The notes: generated by a model from the letters alone, not told the origin. A stretch of DNA of 5,696 nt from DASPKO01 sp035628055 (GCA_035628055.1 DASPKO010000134.1:1-5696), one strand, 5' to 3'. Counted from the stretch's first letter, positions 1 through 5,696 are shown. Program-made: numbers and translations.

Positions 1-177
1 CGTCCGGGTCACGCCGCTGAACGCCTCGACGTCGTCGTCGGACGGCCCCTCCCAGTCTTCGTCCAGGGGGCCCAGGTCGCGCGCTCCGCAGCAACGGTTC
101 GTCACCTCGCCGGCCGCGGGGGCCTTCTTGATGGCGCTCCCCGGCCTGCCGGACCCGCCGCAGCACTCGTGTCCCAT
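1..177 (-). CDS. N-terminal part of an unidentified Cys-containing acidic protein, cut by the left edge
   Basis: A minus-strand frame opens with ATG at 177-175 and stays open for 59 codons to the window edge, so the C-terminus is missing. About 90% of its codons end in G or C, which matches the neighbouring genes and supports real coding. The start is preceded by AGGA with 6-base spacing. The visible protein begins MGHECCGGSG, carries a second Cys-Cys pair at residues 29-30, and becomes acidic at about 39-51 (EDWEG, SDDDVEAF), ending in GVTRT. No signal peptide or membrane segment is visible. An acidic stretch before a short linker is seen in some bacterial proteins whose next segment is a CPxCG-type zinc ribbon, so a zinc-ribbon protein is possible; the window ends before that could be seen. 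The gene is divergent from tkt. I do not recognise the family. Confidence 0.55.
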   Translation of the reverse strand, partial: MGHECCGGSGRPGSAIKKAPAAGEVTNRCCGARDLGPLDEDWEGPSDDDVEAFSGVTRT

Positions 178-183
178 GAGCAA

Positions 184-187
184 TCCT
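184..187 (-). promoter_or_regulatory. Ribosome binding site of the left-edge gene
   Basis: Read on the minus strand, AGGA is followed by six bases (TTGCTC) and then the ATG at 177-175. It is short but well placed, and it is the main reason for choosing this start for the truncated gene. Confidence 0.45.
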
Positions 188-271
188 AGGAAACCTCGCG
201 CCCGCTGGTGCCGGCGGCGGCGACCGGCGCCCCGGCCCCGCCAACCGCAGGCCCGGGCGAGCCTATCGTGC

Positions 272-286
272 CCGGTTGTCAACCGG
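272..286. promoter_or_regulatory. 15-bp dyad in the divergent spacer, candidate operator
   Basis: CCGGTTG, a single T, then CAACCGG form a perfect 7-bp inverted repeat around one central base. It sits between the divergent starts of the left-edge gene (177) and tkt (366), about 80 bases upstream of tkt, where a repressor or activator site would be expected. The arms are too close to form a stable hairpin loop, so a protein-binding dyad is the likelier reading. No matching regulator is encoded in the window, and no convincing -35/-10 pair was found in this spacer. Confidence 0.3.
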
Positions 287-347
287 CCTGGCCTTGCCGC
301 CCGGACCGGTGGTTGCGGTTTGGCATGAGACAGCGGCCCAGGGCCGC

Positions 348-356
348 AGGAAGGGA
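348..356 (+). promoter_or_regulatory. Ribosome binding site of tkt
   Basis: AGGAAGGGA ends 9 bases before the ATG at 366. This purine-rich site decides the start: the frame is open upstream to a TTG at 276, but no comparable site precedes that TTG, and the extra 30 residues do not resemble transketolase. Confidence 0.7.
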
Positions 357-365
357 TCGCCGGCC

Positions 366-2333
366 ATGTCATTCGAAGCCGCTGTGCACGCCCAGGCCAT
401 CGAGCTGGACCGCCTCGCGCTGGAGGCGACCGCCGCCGCGGGGAGCGGGCATCCCTCGACAGCCATGTCGCTTGGCCACCTGGTGACCGTGCTCATGTTC
501 AGTGCCATGCGCTGGAGCCCCGACTATCCCGACTACCCGACCTCGGACCGCCTGGTGCTCTCCGAGGGTCATGCCGTCCCCATCGTCTACGCCGCCGCGG
601 CCAAGCTGGGGGTCACGATCGGCAAGGGGGAGGACCGGCGGAAGATGACGGTCGCGGACCTGATGAAGATGCGCTCGGCCGACTCGGAGCTGGACGGGCA
701 CCCCAATCCCATGGAGGGCTTCGCCTTCTTCGACGCCGCCACCGGCTCGCTCGGGCAGGGGCTGAGCGTGTCGGCCGGCCTGGCCGAGGCGGCCCGTCTG
801 GACGGGATCGACCGGCGCATCTACTGCATCATCGGCGACGGCGAGAGCCGCGAGGGCCAGGTCGCCGAGGCGCTCGACTACATCGTGGACCGGCGGCTGA
901 CCGCGGTGCTCCCGATCTTCAACTGCAACGAGTACGGGCAGGCCGACCGCGTCTCGCCGCAGCAGTCCGCGGACCGGCTCCGCGACAAGCTGGGGGCCTG
1001 CGGGTACGACGTGCGGACGGTGGACGGGCACAACCCCGCGCAGATCAAGGCCGCGCTCGAGGAGTTCGCGGGCCGGACCGGCAACGCGGACGCCAAGCCC
1101 ATGGCCCTGGTCGCGCGGACCGTCAAGGGGTGGGGCTCGCCGACGATGGCGGGGGCCGCCTGGCACGGCAAGGCCGCGACCGGCGAGCAGCTCAAGCGGG
1201 CCCTGGCCGAGCTGGACGAGCGGCGCGTGGAGCTGACCAGCTCGCTGGTGAGCTCGGATCAGTTCATGATCCAGCCGCCCGGCGAGCCTCCCGAGCGCGA
1301 CTACACGGTGGGGGACGTTCCGAGCTTCAGCCAGATGATGCGCCGCCTCGACGCCGAGAGCGCCCTGCACGCCGGCAAGCTGGCCACGCGCCGGGCCTAC
1401 GGGATCGCGCTGCGGTCGCTCGGGCAGGCCAACCGCGACGTGGTGGTGCTCGACGCGGACGTCTCCAACTCGACGATGAGCGAGATGTTCCGCAAGGACG
1501 CCGCCCTGGCGCCCCGCTTCCTCGAGTGCAAGATCGCCGAGCAGAACATGATGTCGGTGGGCGTCGGCCTCTCGGCGGGGGGCAAGATCCCCTTCTGCTC
1601 CACCTTCGCCAAGTTCGTCACCCGCGCGTACGACCAGATCGAGATGGCGATCAACTCCGGGGCCAACCTCAAGATCGTCGGCTCGCACGCGGGGATCACG
1701 CTCGCCGCGGACGGCCCGAGCCAGATGGCCCTGCCCGACGTCGCCTGGTTCCGCTCCTGGACCACCATGCGCGACCACCGCGGCAACCCCGGGTGCTACG
1801 TGCTCCAGCCCGCCGACGCCTTCGCCGCCTACGCGCTCACCCAGGCGATGGCCGAGTACGAGGGCCCCTGCTACCTCCGCACCCTGCGCGCCGACACCGA
1901 GTTCATCTACAGCGACGAGACGGTCTTCAACCTGGGCGGGTTCGAGGTCCTCAGCGAGGGACGCGACGTGCTCCTGTGCGCCGCGGGATACATGGTCCAC
2001 GAGGCCAACAAGGCCCTCGACCAGCTCGACAAGGCCGGCGTCTCCGCCACGCTCGTCGACCTGTATTCCCTCCCCTTCGACAACGAGGCCCTGCTCGACG
2101 TCGCCCAGCGCAACAACGGGTACGTGGTCACGATCGAGGACAACTACGGGGGCGGGATCGGCTCGGCGGTCGCCGACGCCCTGGCCGAGGCCGGCGACGC
2201 CTTCACCCTCACCCAGCTCCACGTGCGCCGCATCCCCAAGAGCGCCAAGACCGAGCAGGAGATGCTCCAGATGTGCGGGCTGACCGCGAGCGACATCGTG
2301 CAGGCGACCATGAAGCTCCTGCAGGTGGCGTGA
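366..2333 (+). CDS. tkt: Transketolase, animal-type single-chain form
   Basis: This 655-residue cytoplasmic enzyme should move two-carbon ketol units between sugar phosphates in the pentose phosphate pathway (xylulose 5-P plus ribose 5-P, or erythrose 4-P), using thiamine diphosphate and a divalent metal. The N-terminal cofactor domain (about 1-285) shows GSGHP (26-30), SEGHA (66-70), the GDGE...N motif (G157-E160 to N188, with D158 the metal ligand) and WHG (H267). The pyrimidine-binding domain (about 336-500) holds AEQN with the catalytic Glu at E392, a conserved ATR at 340-342, GSHAG (H441) and DGPSQMA (449-455). A C-terminal domain follows to about 645. GSGHP, IAEQNM, FCSTFA and GPSQMAL match human transketolase far better than the E. 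coli enzyme, including Gln453 where E. coli has a His. Human TKT is about 623 residues; the extra length lies mainly near 83-100 and in the linker near 295-335. All expected active-site residues are present. It appears monocistronic, with its own terminator. Confidence 0.97.
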   Translation: MSFEAAVHAQAIELDRLALEATAAAGSGHPSTAMSLGHLVTVLMFSAMRWSPDYPDYPTSDRLVLSEGHAVPIVYAAAAKLGVTIGKGEDRRKMTVADLMKMRSADSELDGHPNPMEGFAFFDAATGSLGQGLSVSAGLAEAARLDGIDRRIYCIIGDGESREGQVAEALDYIVDRRLTAVLPIFNCNEYGQADRVSPQQSADRLRDKLGACGYDVRTVDGHNPAQIKAALEEFAGRTGNADAKPMALVARTVKGWGSPTMAGAAWHGKAATGEQLKRALAELDERRVELTSSLVSSDQFMIQPPGEPPERDYTVGDVPSFSQMMRRLDAESALHAGKLATRRAYGIALRSLGQANRDVVVLDADVSNSTMSEMFRKDAALAPRFLECKIAEQNMMSVGVGLSAGGKIPFCSTFAKFVTRAYDQIEMAINSGANLKIVGSHAGITLAADGPSQMALPDVAWFRSWTTMRDHRGNPGCYVLQPADAFAAYALTQAMAEYEGPCYLRTLRADTEFIYSDETVFNLGGFEVLSEGRDVLLCAAGYMVHEANKALDQLDKAGVSATLVDLYSLPFDNEALLDVAQRNNGYVVTIEDNYGGGIGSAVADALAEAGDAFTLTQLHVRRIPKSAKTEQEMLQMCGLTASDIVQATMKLLQVA

Positions 2334-2376
2334 GCCGGGTCGGCACCAGCAACCCACGGCCGGATCACGACCGAAC

Positions 2377-2401
2377 ACGCCCCGGGCCCCCGCCGGGGCG
2401 T
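2377..2401 (+). terminator. Hairpin terminator after tkt
   Basis: A perfect 9-bp stem (ACGCCCCGG with CCGGGGCGT) closes a 7-base loop of GCCCCCG, starting 44 bases after the tkt stop. It is followed by TGTGCTCGG and not a run of T, so it is a strong GC hairpin without a classical U-tract. Termination may be incomplete or need Rho. Its position, after one complete gene and before the leader of the next, supports a terminator role. Confidence 0.55.
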
Positions 2402-2436
2402 TGTGCTCGGCGACCGACCCGTCCCACCTCATCCCC

Positions 2437-2446
2437 GGGGGGGGGG
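2437..2446 (+). repeat. Run of ten G residues in the leader of the paralogue pair
   Basis: Ten consecutive G follow CCCC and precede CCC, 72 bases upstream of the ATG at 2519. It is the longest homopolymer in the window and lies outside any gene. Such runs are prone to slippage in replication and in sequencing. The surrounding spacer (2334-2518) otherwise holds the tkt terminator and the ribosome binding site; no clear promoter hexamers were seen. Confidence 0.8.
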
Positions 2447-2507
2447 CCCGGTCCCTCCCGGCAATCGGGTCAATCTCGGGAGCGTTCTGCCGAAGAAAGG
2501 GTCGCCC

Positions 2508-2512
2508 GGAGG
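2508..2512 (+). promoter_or_regulatory. Ribosome binding site of the first paralogue gene
   Basis: GGAGG lies 6 bases before the ATG at 2519. It fixes this start within a frame that stays open far upstream through tkt, and the resulting protein begins with a plausible export signal. Confidence 0.7.
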
Positions 2513-2518
2513 TTCCTC

Positions 2519-3523
2519 ATGCGCCACACGACCGTCGTCCTTCTCTCCGCCCTCCCGATGCTCGGCGGAGCCCCGATCGCCGGGCGACAGAAAACGCCGC
2601 CCGCCGGCACGCCGCCCGCCCCGGACGTGCTCCGCGGGCCGGTCGTCGCCGAGCGCGGGCGTGACTCGGGGCCGGCGAGCCTGGTCCGCCGGGACTTTGC
2701 GGGGCGCCTCGAGCGCCCCGAGGGTCCGGCTCCCGAGGCCGCGCTCGCGCTGCTGGTCCTGACCCCGGGCGAAGAGGCTCGGGCCCGCGCGGTGCTGCTC
2801 GAGCGCGCCGCGGTCGTCGACCGCCTGGTGCTGGACAACCTCGAGCTGCTGCTGCGCGCCCAGGGGCTCGCGGAGGCCGAGCCGGCGGCGCGGGCCCGGC
2901 TCGTGGTCGACCTCGCCGAGGCGGCGCGCCCGCTCACCGAACGCGGCACCATGGCCCAGGAACTCGAGCGGGTGTTGTCGGCGGAGAACGGGCGCCGACT
3001 CCGCGCGCTCGTGAGCGAATATGTGAGGGAGGCGGCGCGTGAGCGCGCCACGGGCGCGGCATCGGGCTCGGCCCGGCCCACCCGGGCGGAGCTTCGCAGG
3101 GCCCTGGCGGCCGAGGCCGCCGAGGCGGTCGGCCTCGAGTTCCGCCTGGGCGTTGAGCGGACGATCGGGGCCGCGGGCCGCCAGTTCGAGGAGCTGCTCC
3201 AGGACCTCGCGCTCTCGCCGGAGCAGGAGGGCCGCGTGCGGCAGATCGTGGGCGCGGCCTTCGAGCAGTCCTATGGCAAGCTGGGCCGCGCCGAGCGGGC
3301 CGCGGTCTTCGTCCGCGTCTGGAGCGTGCTCGAGCCCGATCAGCAGCGCCGGCTGGCGCAGCTCGTGATCGACGAGCGCCGCCGCGGCGGCCCGGGCACC
3401 GCCGACCGGGGCGGACGCGACGCCGCGACCCCCAGGCCGGAGACGCCCCCGGCCGGACCCACCACGCGGGCGACCGAGCCGGGCCCCCGTCACGGGCGCA
3501 AGCGCGTCTACCCTCGGGCATGA
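2519..3523 (+). CDS. Exported helical protein with LTPEQ-like motifs, first of a tandem paralogue pair
   Basis: The 334-residue product is not a family I recognise. It starts with a short basic-hydrophobic signal-like segment (MRHTTVVLLSALPMLGG, 1-17), with possible cleavage near 21-24, then a Pro-rich stretch (27-35). Residues about 72-285 are rich in Ala, Leu, Arg and Glu and should be almost all helix. Four motifs, LTPGEE (81), LSAEN (153), LSPEQ (232) and LEPDQ (271), each lead into an Arg-rich amphipathic helix such as EGRVRQIV or QRRLAQLV. The same layout recurs in the next gene, which suggests duplication. The motif recalls the LTxxQ of Spy/CpxP periplasmic proteins, but this protein is about twice their length, so kinship is only a possibility. 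The tail from about 288 is a low-complexity Gly/Pro/Thr region ending basic (GRKRVYPRA). The stop overlaps the next start as ATGA, so the two are probably co-translated. Export is inferred; a cytoplasmic location cannot be excluded. Confidence 0.8.
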   Translation: MRHTTVVLLSALPMLGGAPIAGRQKTPPAGTPPAPDVLRGPVVAERGRDSGPASLVRRDFAGRLERPEGPAPEAALALLVLTPGEEARARAVLLERAAVVDRLVLDNLELLLRAQGLAEAEPAARARLVVDLAEAARPLTERGTMAQELERVLSAENGRRLRALVSEYVREAARERATGAASGSARPTRAELRRALAAEAAEAVGLEFRLGVERTIGAAGRQFEELLQDLALSPEQEGRVRQIVGAAFEQSYGKLGRAERAAVFVRVWSVLEPDQQRRLAQLVIDERRRGGPGTADRGGRDAATPRPETPPAGPTTRATEPGPRHGRKRVYPRA

Positions 3524-4476
3524 CCCCTCGCCCTCTCGGCCGCCCGGCCGCCCTGCTGGTGCTGCTGGGCCTGATGCTGGTCCCGACCGCGGCGGTCTCG
3601 GCCCAGATGATCGGGCCCATCCCGCCCGCGACGCCGCCCACGCCCGCGTATCAGCCGCCCGCGCCGCCGACGCCGATGGCCCCGCCGCCGCGGCCCGCGC
3701 CCGAGCCCGAGGGCCCGCTGCCGAGCATCGTCTCTCGCGACCAGGCGGGGGCGCTCATCCCGATCTCGACGAGCCCCGAGGAGGCGGCCGTATTGGCCCT
3801 GGACCTGCCGGAGGAGGCCAGGCCCAAGGTGCGATCCGGCATCGAGGCGCACCATCGCGAGATGGAACGTCGCGTGATCGAGAACCTGGCGCTCGCGCTG
3901 GAAACGCGCCGGCAACTGGCGACGCTCGCCGAGATCAGCGACTTCAACCGCTTCGAGCAGATCACCCGCTCGCTGGCGCCGATTCGCGCGGCCGGCCTGC
4001 TCGACCGCCTCGTGCGCGAGCAGGCGATCAGCCCACGCCAGCGCCGGCGCGTCGAGGCCGTGGTCGATGAGTACCGCCAGGCCGTGAACGACGACATCAC
4101 GCGCGAGGTGGGAGAGGGGAACGTGCAGGAGCTCCTCCCCGTGGCGGGGCGGCGGATGGTCCAGGAGCTGGCCGCCGAGGGGATGCGGGCCCTCGATCGC
4201 GTGCTCGGGCGCGCGGCGGAGCGGGGCCCGGCCCTGCTCGACGGACTGGACCTCAGCGACGAGCAGCGGACCCGCGCCCGTGGGCTGCTGGGCGGCGCGG
4301 CCCGCGGGGCAGAACGCGCATCGGAGCGGCCCTCCCGCGAGGTGATCGAACTGTTCATGGATGTATTGACCCCGGAGCAGGGGCAGCGCGCCCTGCGGGC
4401 GGCGAACCCGGACCTCTTCCGGGAGGAGCCCGCGCCCGCGCCCCAGCCCGACCCGCGTTCGGACGAGCAGCGCTGA
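3520..4476 (+). CDS. Exported proline-rich helical protein, second of the tandem paralogue pair
   Basis: The 318-residue product has a clear Sec signal peptide: basic start MTPRPLGRP, hydrophobic core about 10-24 (AALLVLLGLMLV), and likely cleavage after A28 (AVSA/Q). A Pro/Ala-rich linker (33-68) follows, then a helical region about 85-295. Four motifs, LPEEA (96), ISPRQ (170), LSDEQ (245) and LTPEQ (283), lead into Arg-rich helices, with spacings of about 75, 75 and 38 residues against 72, 79 and 39 in the upstream protein. Local matches such as VIENLALAL with LVLDNLELL, and VVDEYRQAV with LVSEYVREA, support common descent, although overall identity is low. The C-terminus is Pro-rich (EEPAPAPQP). 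No good ribosome binding site precedes the ATG, which overlaps the upstream stop by four bases, so translation probably depends on coupling. No catalytic motif is visible. A periplasmic or surface structural, binding or chaperone-like role would fit, but function is unknown. Confidence 0.85.
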   Translation: MTPRPLGRPAALLVLLGLMLVPTAAVSAQMIGPIPPATPPTPAYQPPAPPTPMAPPPRPAPEPEGPLPSIVSRDQAGALIPISTSPEEAAVLALDLPEEARPKVRSGIEAHHREMERRVIENLALALETRRQLATLAEISDFNRFEQITRSLAPIRAAGLLDRLVREQAISPRQRRRVEAVVDEYRQAVNDDITREVGEGNVQELLPVAGRRMVQELAAEGMRALDRVLGRAAERGPALLDGLDLSDEQRTRARGLLGGAARGAERASERPSREVIELFMDVLTPEQGQRALRAANPDLFREEPAPAPQPDPRSDEQR

Positions 4477-4530
4477 GGCGCCTCTCGGATCGCCGAGGAC
4501 TCGCCGCGTCGGCGCCGGCGCGAGCGCTCG
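4475..4530. other. Cluster of short palindromes between the paralogue pair and osmC
   Basis: Three perfect 10-bp palindromes lie here: GAGGCGCCTC at 4475-4484, which includes the last bases of the preceding stop, GCGCCGGCGC at 4512-4521 and CGAGCGCTCG at 4521-4530. A small stem-loop, CTCGG-ATCG-CCGAG at 4484-4497, lies between them and could help terminate the upstream transcript, though no T-run follows. The bases after the cluster (about 4531-4564) turn A-rich and unstructured into the osmC ribosome binding site. The cluster could be a terminator, an operator for osmC, or a by-product of high GC. Confidence 0.4.
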
Positions 4531-4564
4531 TCACATTAAAGCCCCACAACACCAGGAGAAGAAC

Positions 4565-4993
4565 ATGCCCACGCGCACCGCGTCCGCCGTCTGGGAGGGA
4601 GGACTGAAGGATGGCTCCGGTCGGGTCAAGCTGGGCCGGGGCGGGTGGGAGGGACCGTACTCGTTCGCCGCCCGGTTCGAGGAGGGCGCGGGCACAAACC
4701 CCGAAGAGCTGATCGGGGCGGCGCACGCCGGCTGCTTCTCGATGGCCCTGGCCGCGGGCCTGCAGAAGGCCGGGCACGCGCCGCGTCAGATCCACACGAC
4801 GGCGGAGGTCCGTCTCGAGAAGGCCGGCGAGGGGTTCAAGATCGCGGGCATCACGCTGCGCACGCGCGGACGTGTTCCCGGGCTCGACGCGGGCGGCTTC
4901 CGCGCGCAGGCGGAGGCCGCCAAGGCGGGCTGCCCGGTCTCGCAGGCCCTGGCCGCCACGCCGATCCAGCTCGAGGCCACCCTCGATGCCTGA
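4565..4993 (+). CDS. osmC: OsmC family organic hydroperoxide peroxidase
   Basis: The 142-residue product should reduce organic hydroperoxides in the cytoplasm, using a pair of reactive cysteines recycled by a dithiol such as lipoyl-dependent reductants; the family works as a homodimer. Key features are the conserved Arg (R37 in AARFEE), TNPEELIGAAHAGCFSMAL (44-62) with peroxidatic C57, and AKAGCPVSQAL (119-129) with resolving C123. The 66-residue cysteine spacing and total length agree with E. coli OsmC (143 residues), and the TNPEELIGAAHA and KAGCPVSQ blocks are near-identical, which places it in the OsmC subgroup and not Ohr. The start is set by AGGAG at 4554-4558, 6 bases before the ATG. 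Family members are commonly induced by osmotic or oxidative stress, but no regulator gene lies beside it here. It is separated from the upstream pair by 88 bases and converges on the right-edge gene. Confidence 0.96.
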   Translation: MPTRTASAVWEGGLKDGSGRVKLGRGGWEGPYSFAARFEEGAGTNPEELIGAAHAGCFSMALAAGLQKAGHAPRQIHTTAEVRLEKAGEGFKIAGITLRTRGRVPGLDAGGFRAQAEAAKAGCPVSQALAATPIQLEATLDA

Positions 4994-5005
4994 CGGGGAC
5001 TCGGT

Positions 5006-5696
5006 TTACGAGCCGCCCGGGTCTCGATCATCCGCGGGGTCCGCGGTGGTGGCGCCCGGGTCGGCCGCGGGCGGCGCCGTGGCGGGCGCGGCGGGCGGAA
5101 TGAGCCAGTGCTGCGTGCCGGTCGGGCCGATCACCACGATGTTGGTCAAGGGAGGGAGCGCCACGTTCGGGCCCCCGGGGGTGCCCGGGGCCGCGGTGAT
5201 CAGCAGCACGAGCCCGTCGCCGCGCGCGAAGTTGGCGATCAGGGGGGGCGAGCTGGAGGGGGGCTGCCCTTGCAGGGTCTGGAGCTGCGTCTGCATGCCG
5301 CTCATCAGCTTGAGGTAAGCGATGAGGCCCTCGGGCACGCCCTGGTAGGCGCCCAGGTCGGCCTGGTAGGCGGCCTTGAAGTCCGCCAGGTGGGCGCTGG
5401 TGATCTGGGAGGCCACGTCGGCGCTGAAGCTGGCCTGGACGGCCTTGACGTCGCCGGCCTCGACGGCGCCCATCGTCCGGGCCATGGGCGCCACGAAGAG
5501 CGCCTGGAACTGGCCCGCCACCGCCATCGCGCCGAAGATCAGCGCGACCTGGATGAGTGTCAGGATGAGCCCCACCACCACGCCCGCAACGGCCAGGCCG
5601 CGCCCGCCCAGCCGCCCCGCGGCGGCGCCGATCACGAACAGCGCGATGACGCCGAGGATGGCTCCGATCGTCGGGAGCCCCGGGACGAAACAGATC
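5006..5696 (-). CDS. Membrane-anchored DUF4190-like protein, 5' end beyond the right edge
   Basis: The minus-strand frame ends at TAA (5008-5006) and stays open to the window edge, giving at least 229 residues without an N-terminus. The visible part begins ICFVPGLPTIGAILGVIALF, a membrane segment (about 8-26), followed by a short GRLGGRG turn and a second segment (about 34-59, LAVAGVVVGLILTLIQVALIF). A helical hairpin with a Gly-Arg-Gly-Leu-Ala turn is typical of DUF4190 proteins. Residues about 62-195 form a soluble region, probably outside the membrane: a helical part (VKAVQASFSADVASQ and following), then a strand-rich part (GLVLLITAAP, TNIVVIGPTGTQHWLIP). Its layout faintly recalls small NTF2-like domains such as DUF3887, a weak guess. 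The tail (about 200-229) is Pro/Ala/Asp-rich and disordered. A GTG at 5635 could be taken as a start, but it falls inside the first hairpin, so the gene very likely begins outside the window. Its stop faces osmC across 12 bases. Confidence 0.8.
   Translation of the reverse strand, partial: ICFVPGLPTIGAILGVIALFVIGAAAGRLGGRGLAVAGVVVGLILTLIQVALIFGAMAVAGQFQALFVAPMARTMGAVEAGDVKAVQASFSADVASQITSAHLADFKAAYQADLGAYQGVPEGLIAYLKLMSGMQTQLQTLQGQPPSSSPPLIANFARGDGLVLLITAAPGTPGGPNVALPPLTNIVVIGPTGTQHWLIPPAAPATAPPAADPGATTADPADDRDPGGS

Noticed and set aside
276..365. N-terminal extension of transketolase from TTG at 276
   Set aside because: There is no ribosome binding site before it, the 30 extra residues do not look like transketolase, and the ATG at 366 has a strong site. 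The TTG also falls inside the 15-bp dyad.
369..2432. 687-codon open frame on the minus strand opposite tkt
   Set aside because: The plus strand encodes an unmistakable transketolase over the same bases. The antisense product is low-complexity Gly/Val/Arg/His-rich with no recognisable motif, as expected from the mirror of a very GC-rich gene.
1130..2518. Open plus-strand frame running upstream of the first paralogue gene through tkt
   Set aside because: Translation upstream of 2519 is Arg/Pro/Gly-rich noise in the wrong frame of tkt. The GGAGG site and signal-like N-terminus place the real start at 2519.
2429..3493. 354-codon open frame on the minus strand opposite the first paralogue
   Set aside because: It is a low-complexity Arg/Gly/Ala product lying opposite a gene with a good start, ribosome binding site and shared motifs with its neighbour.
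4531..4564. A-rich leader before osmC considered as a promoter -10 region
   Set aside because: The CATTAAA stretch matches TATAAT poorly and has no -35 element at a suitable distance. It is better explained as an unstructured leader around the ribosome binding site.
4645..5103. 152-codon plus-strand frame overlapping osmC in another frame
   Set aside because: It conflicts with the clear OsmC protein and gives an Arg/Gly-rich sequence without motifs.
1..5696. tRNA or rRNA genes, CRISPR arrays, insertion sequences, phage or toxin-antitoxin genes
   Set aside because: By eye on both strands I saw no cloverleaf-like pattern, no regularly spaced direct repeats, and no transposase or integrase motif. 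Base composition is even across the window, with no sign of a recently acquired island.

Overview
The window is very GC-rich, with G or C at almost every third codon position in the real genes. It looks like a bacterial chromosome segment. The combination of an animal-type single-chain transketolase, secreted proline-rich alpha-helical proteins and a DUF4190-like membrane protein suggests a planctomycete of the Isosphaeraceae kind. That placement is inference from family resemblance; no rRNA or other taxonomic marker is present.

Layout from left to right. Positions 1-177 hold the beginning of a minus-strand gene that leaves the window on the left; it is unidentified, with two Cys-Cys pairs and an acidic stretch. 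A 188-base divergent spacer follows, with a 15-bp dyad. Next is tkt (366-2333, +), a complete transketolase, followed by a hairpin terminator. A 185-base spacer with a run of ten G residues leads into two plus-strand genes that overlap by ATGA (2519-3523 and 3520-4476). Both encode exported, mostly helical proteins and appear to be diverged tandem paralogues that share a series of LTPEQ-like motifs at matching spacing. After a hairpin-rich 88-base spacer comes osmC (4565-4993, +), a thiol peroxidase. It converges, with only 12 bases between stops, on a minus-strand gene (5006 to beyond the right edge) for a membrane-anchored DUF4190-like protein.

The genes do not form one obvious pathway. Transketolase serves the pentose phosphate pathway in the cytoplasm. 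OsmC detoxifies organic hydroperoxides in the cytoplasm. The paralogue pair and the right-hand protein are predicted to act at or outside the cytoplasmic membrane. The clearest co-transcribed unit is the overlapping pair, and it is also the least described part of the window. No RNA genes, insertion sequences, CRISPR arrays or phage genes were seen.
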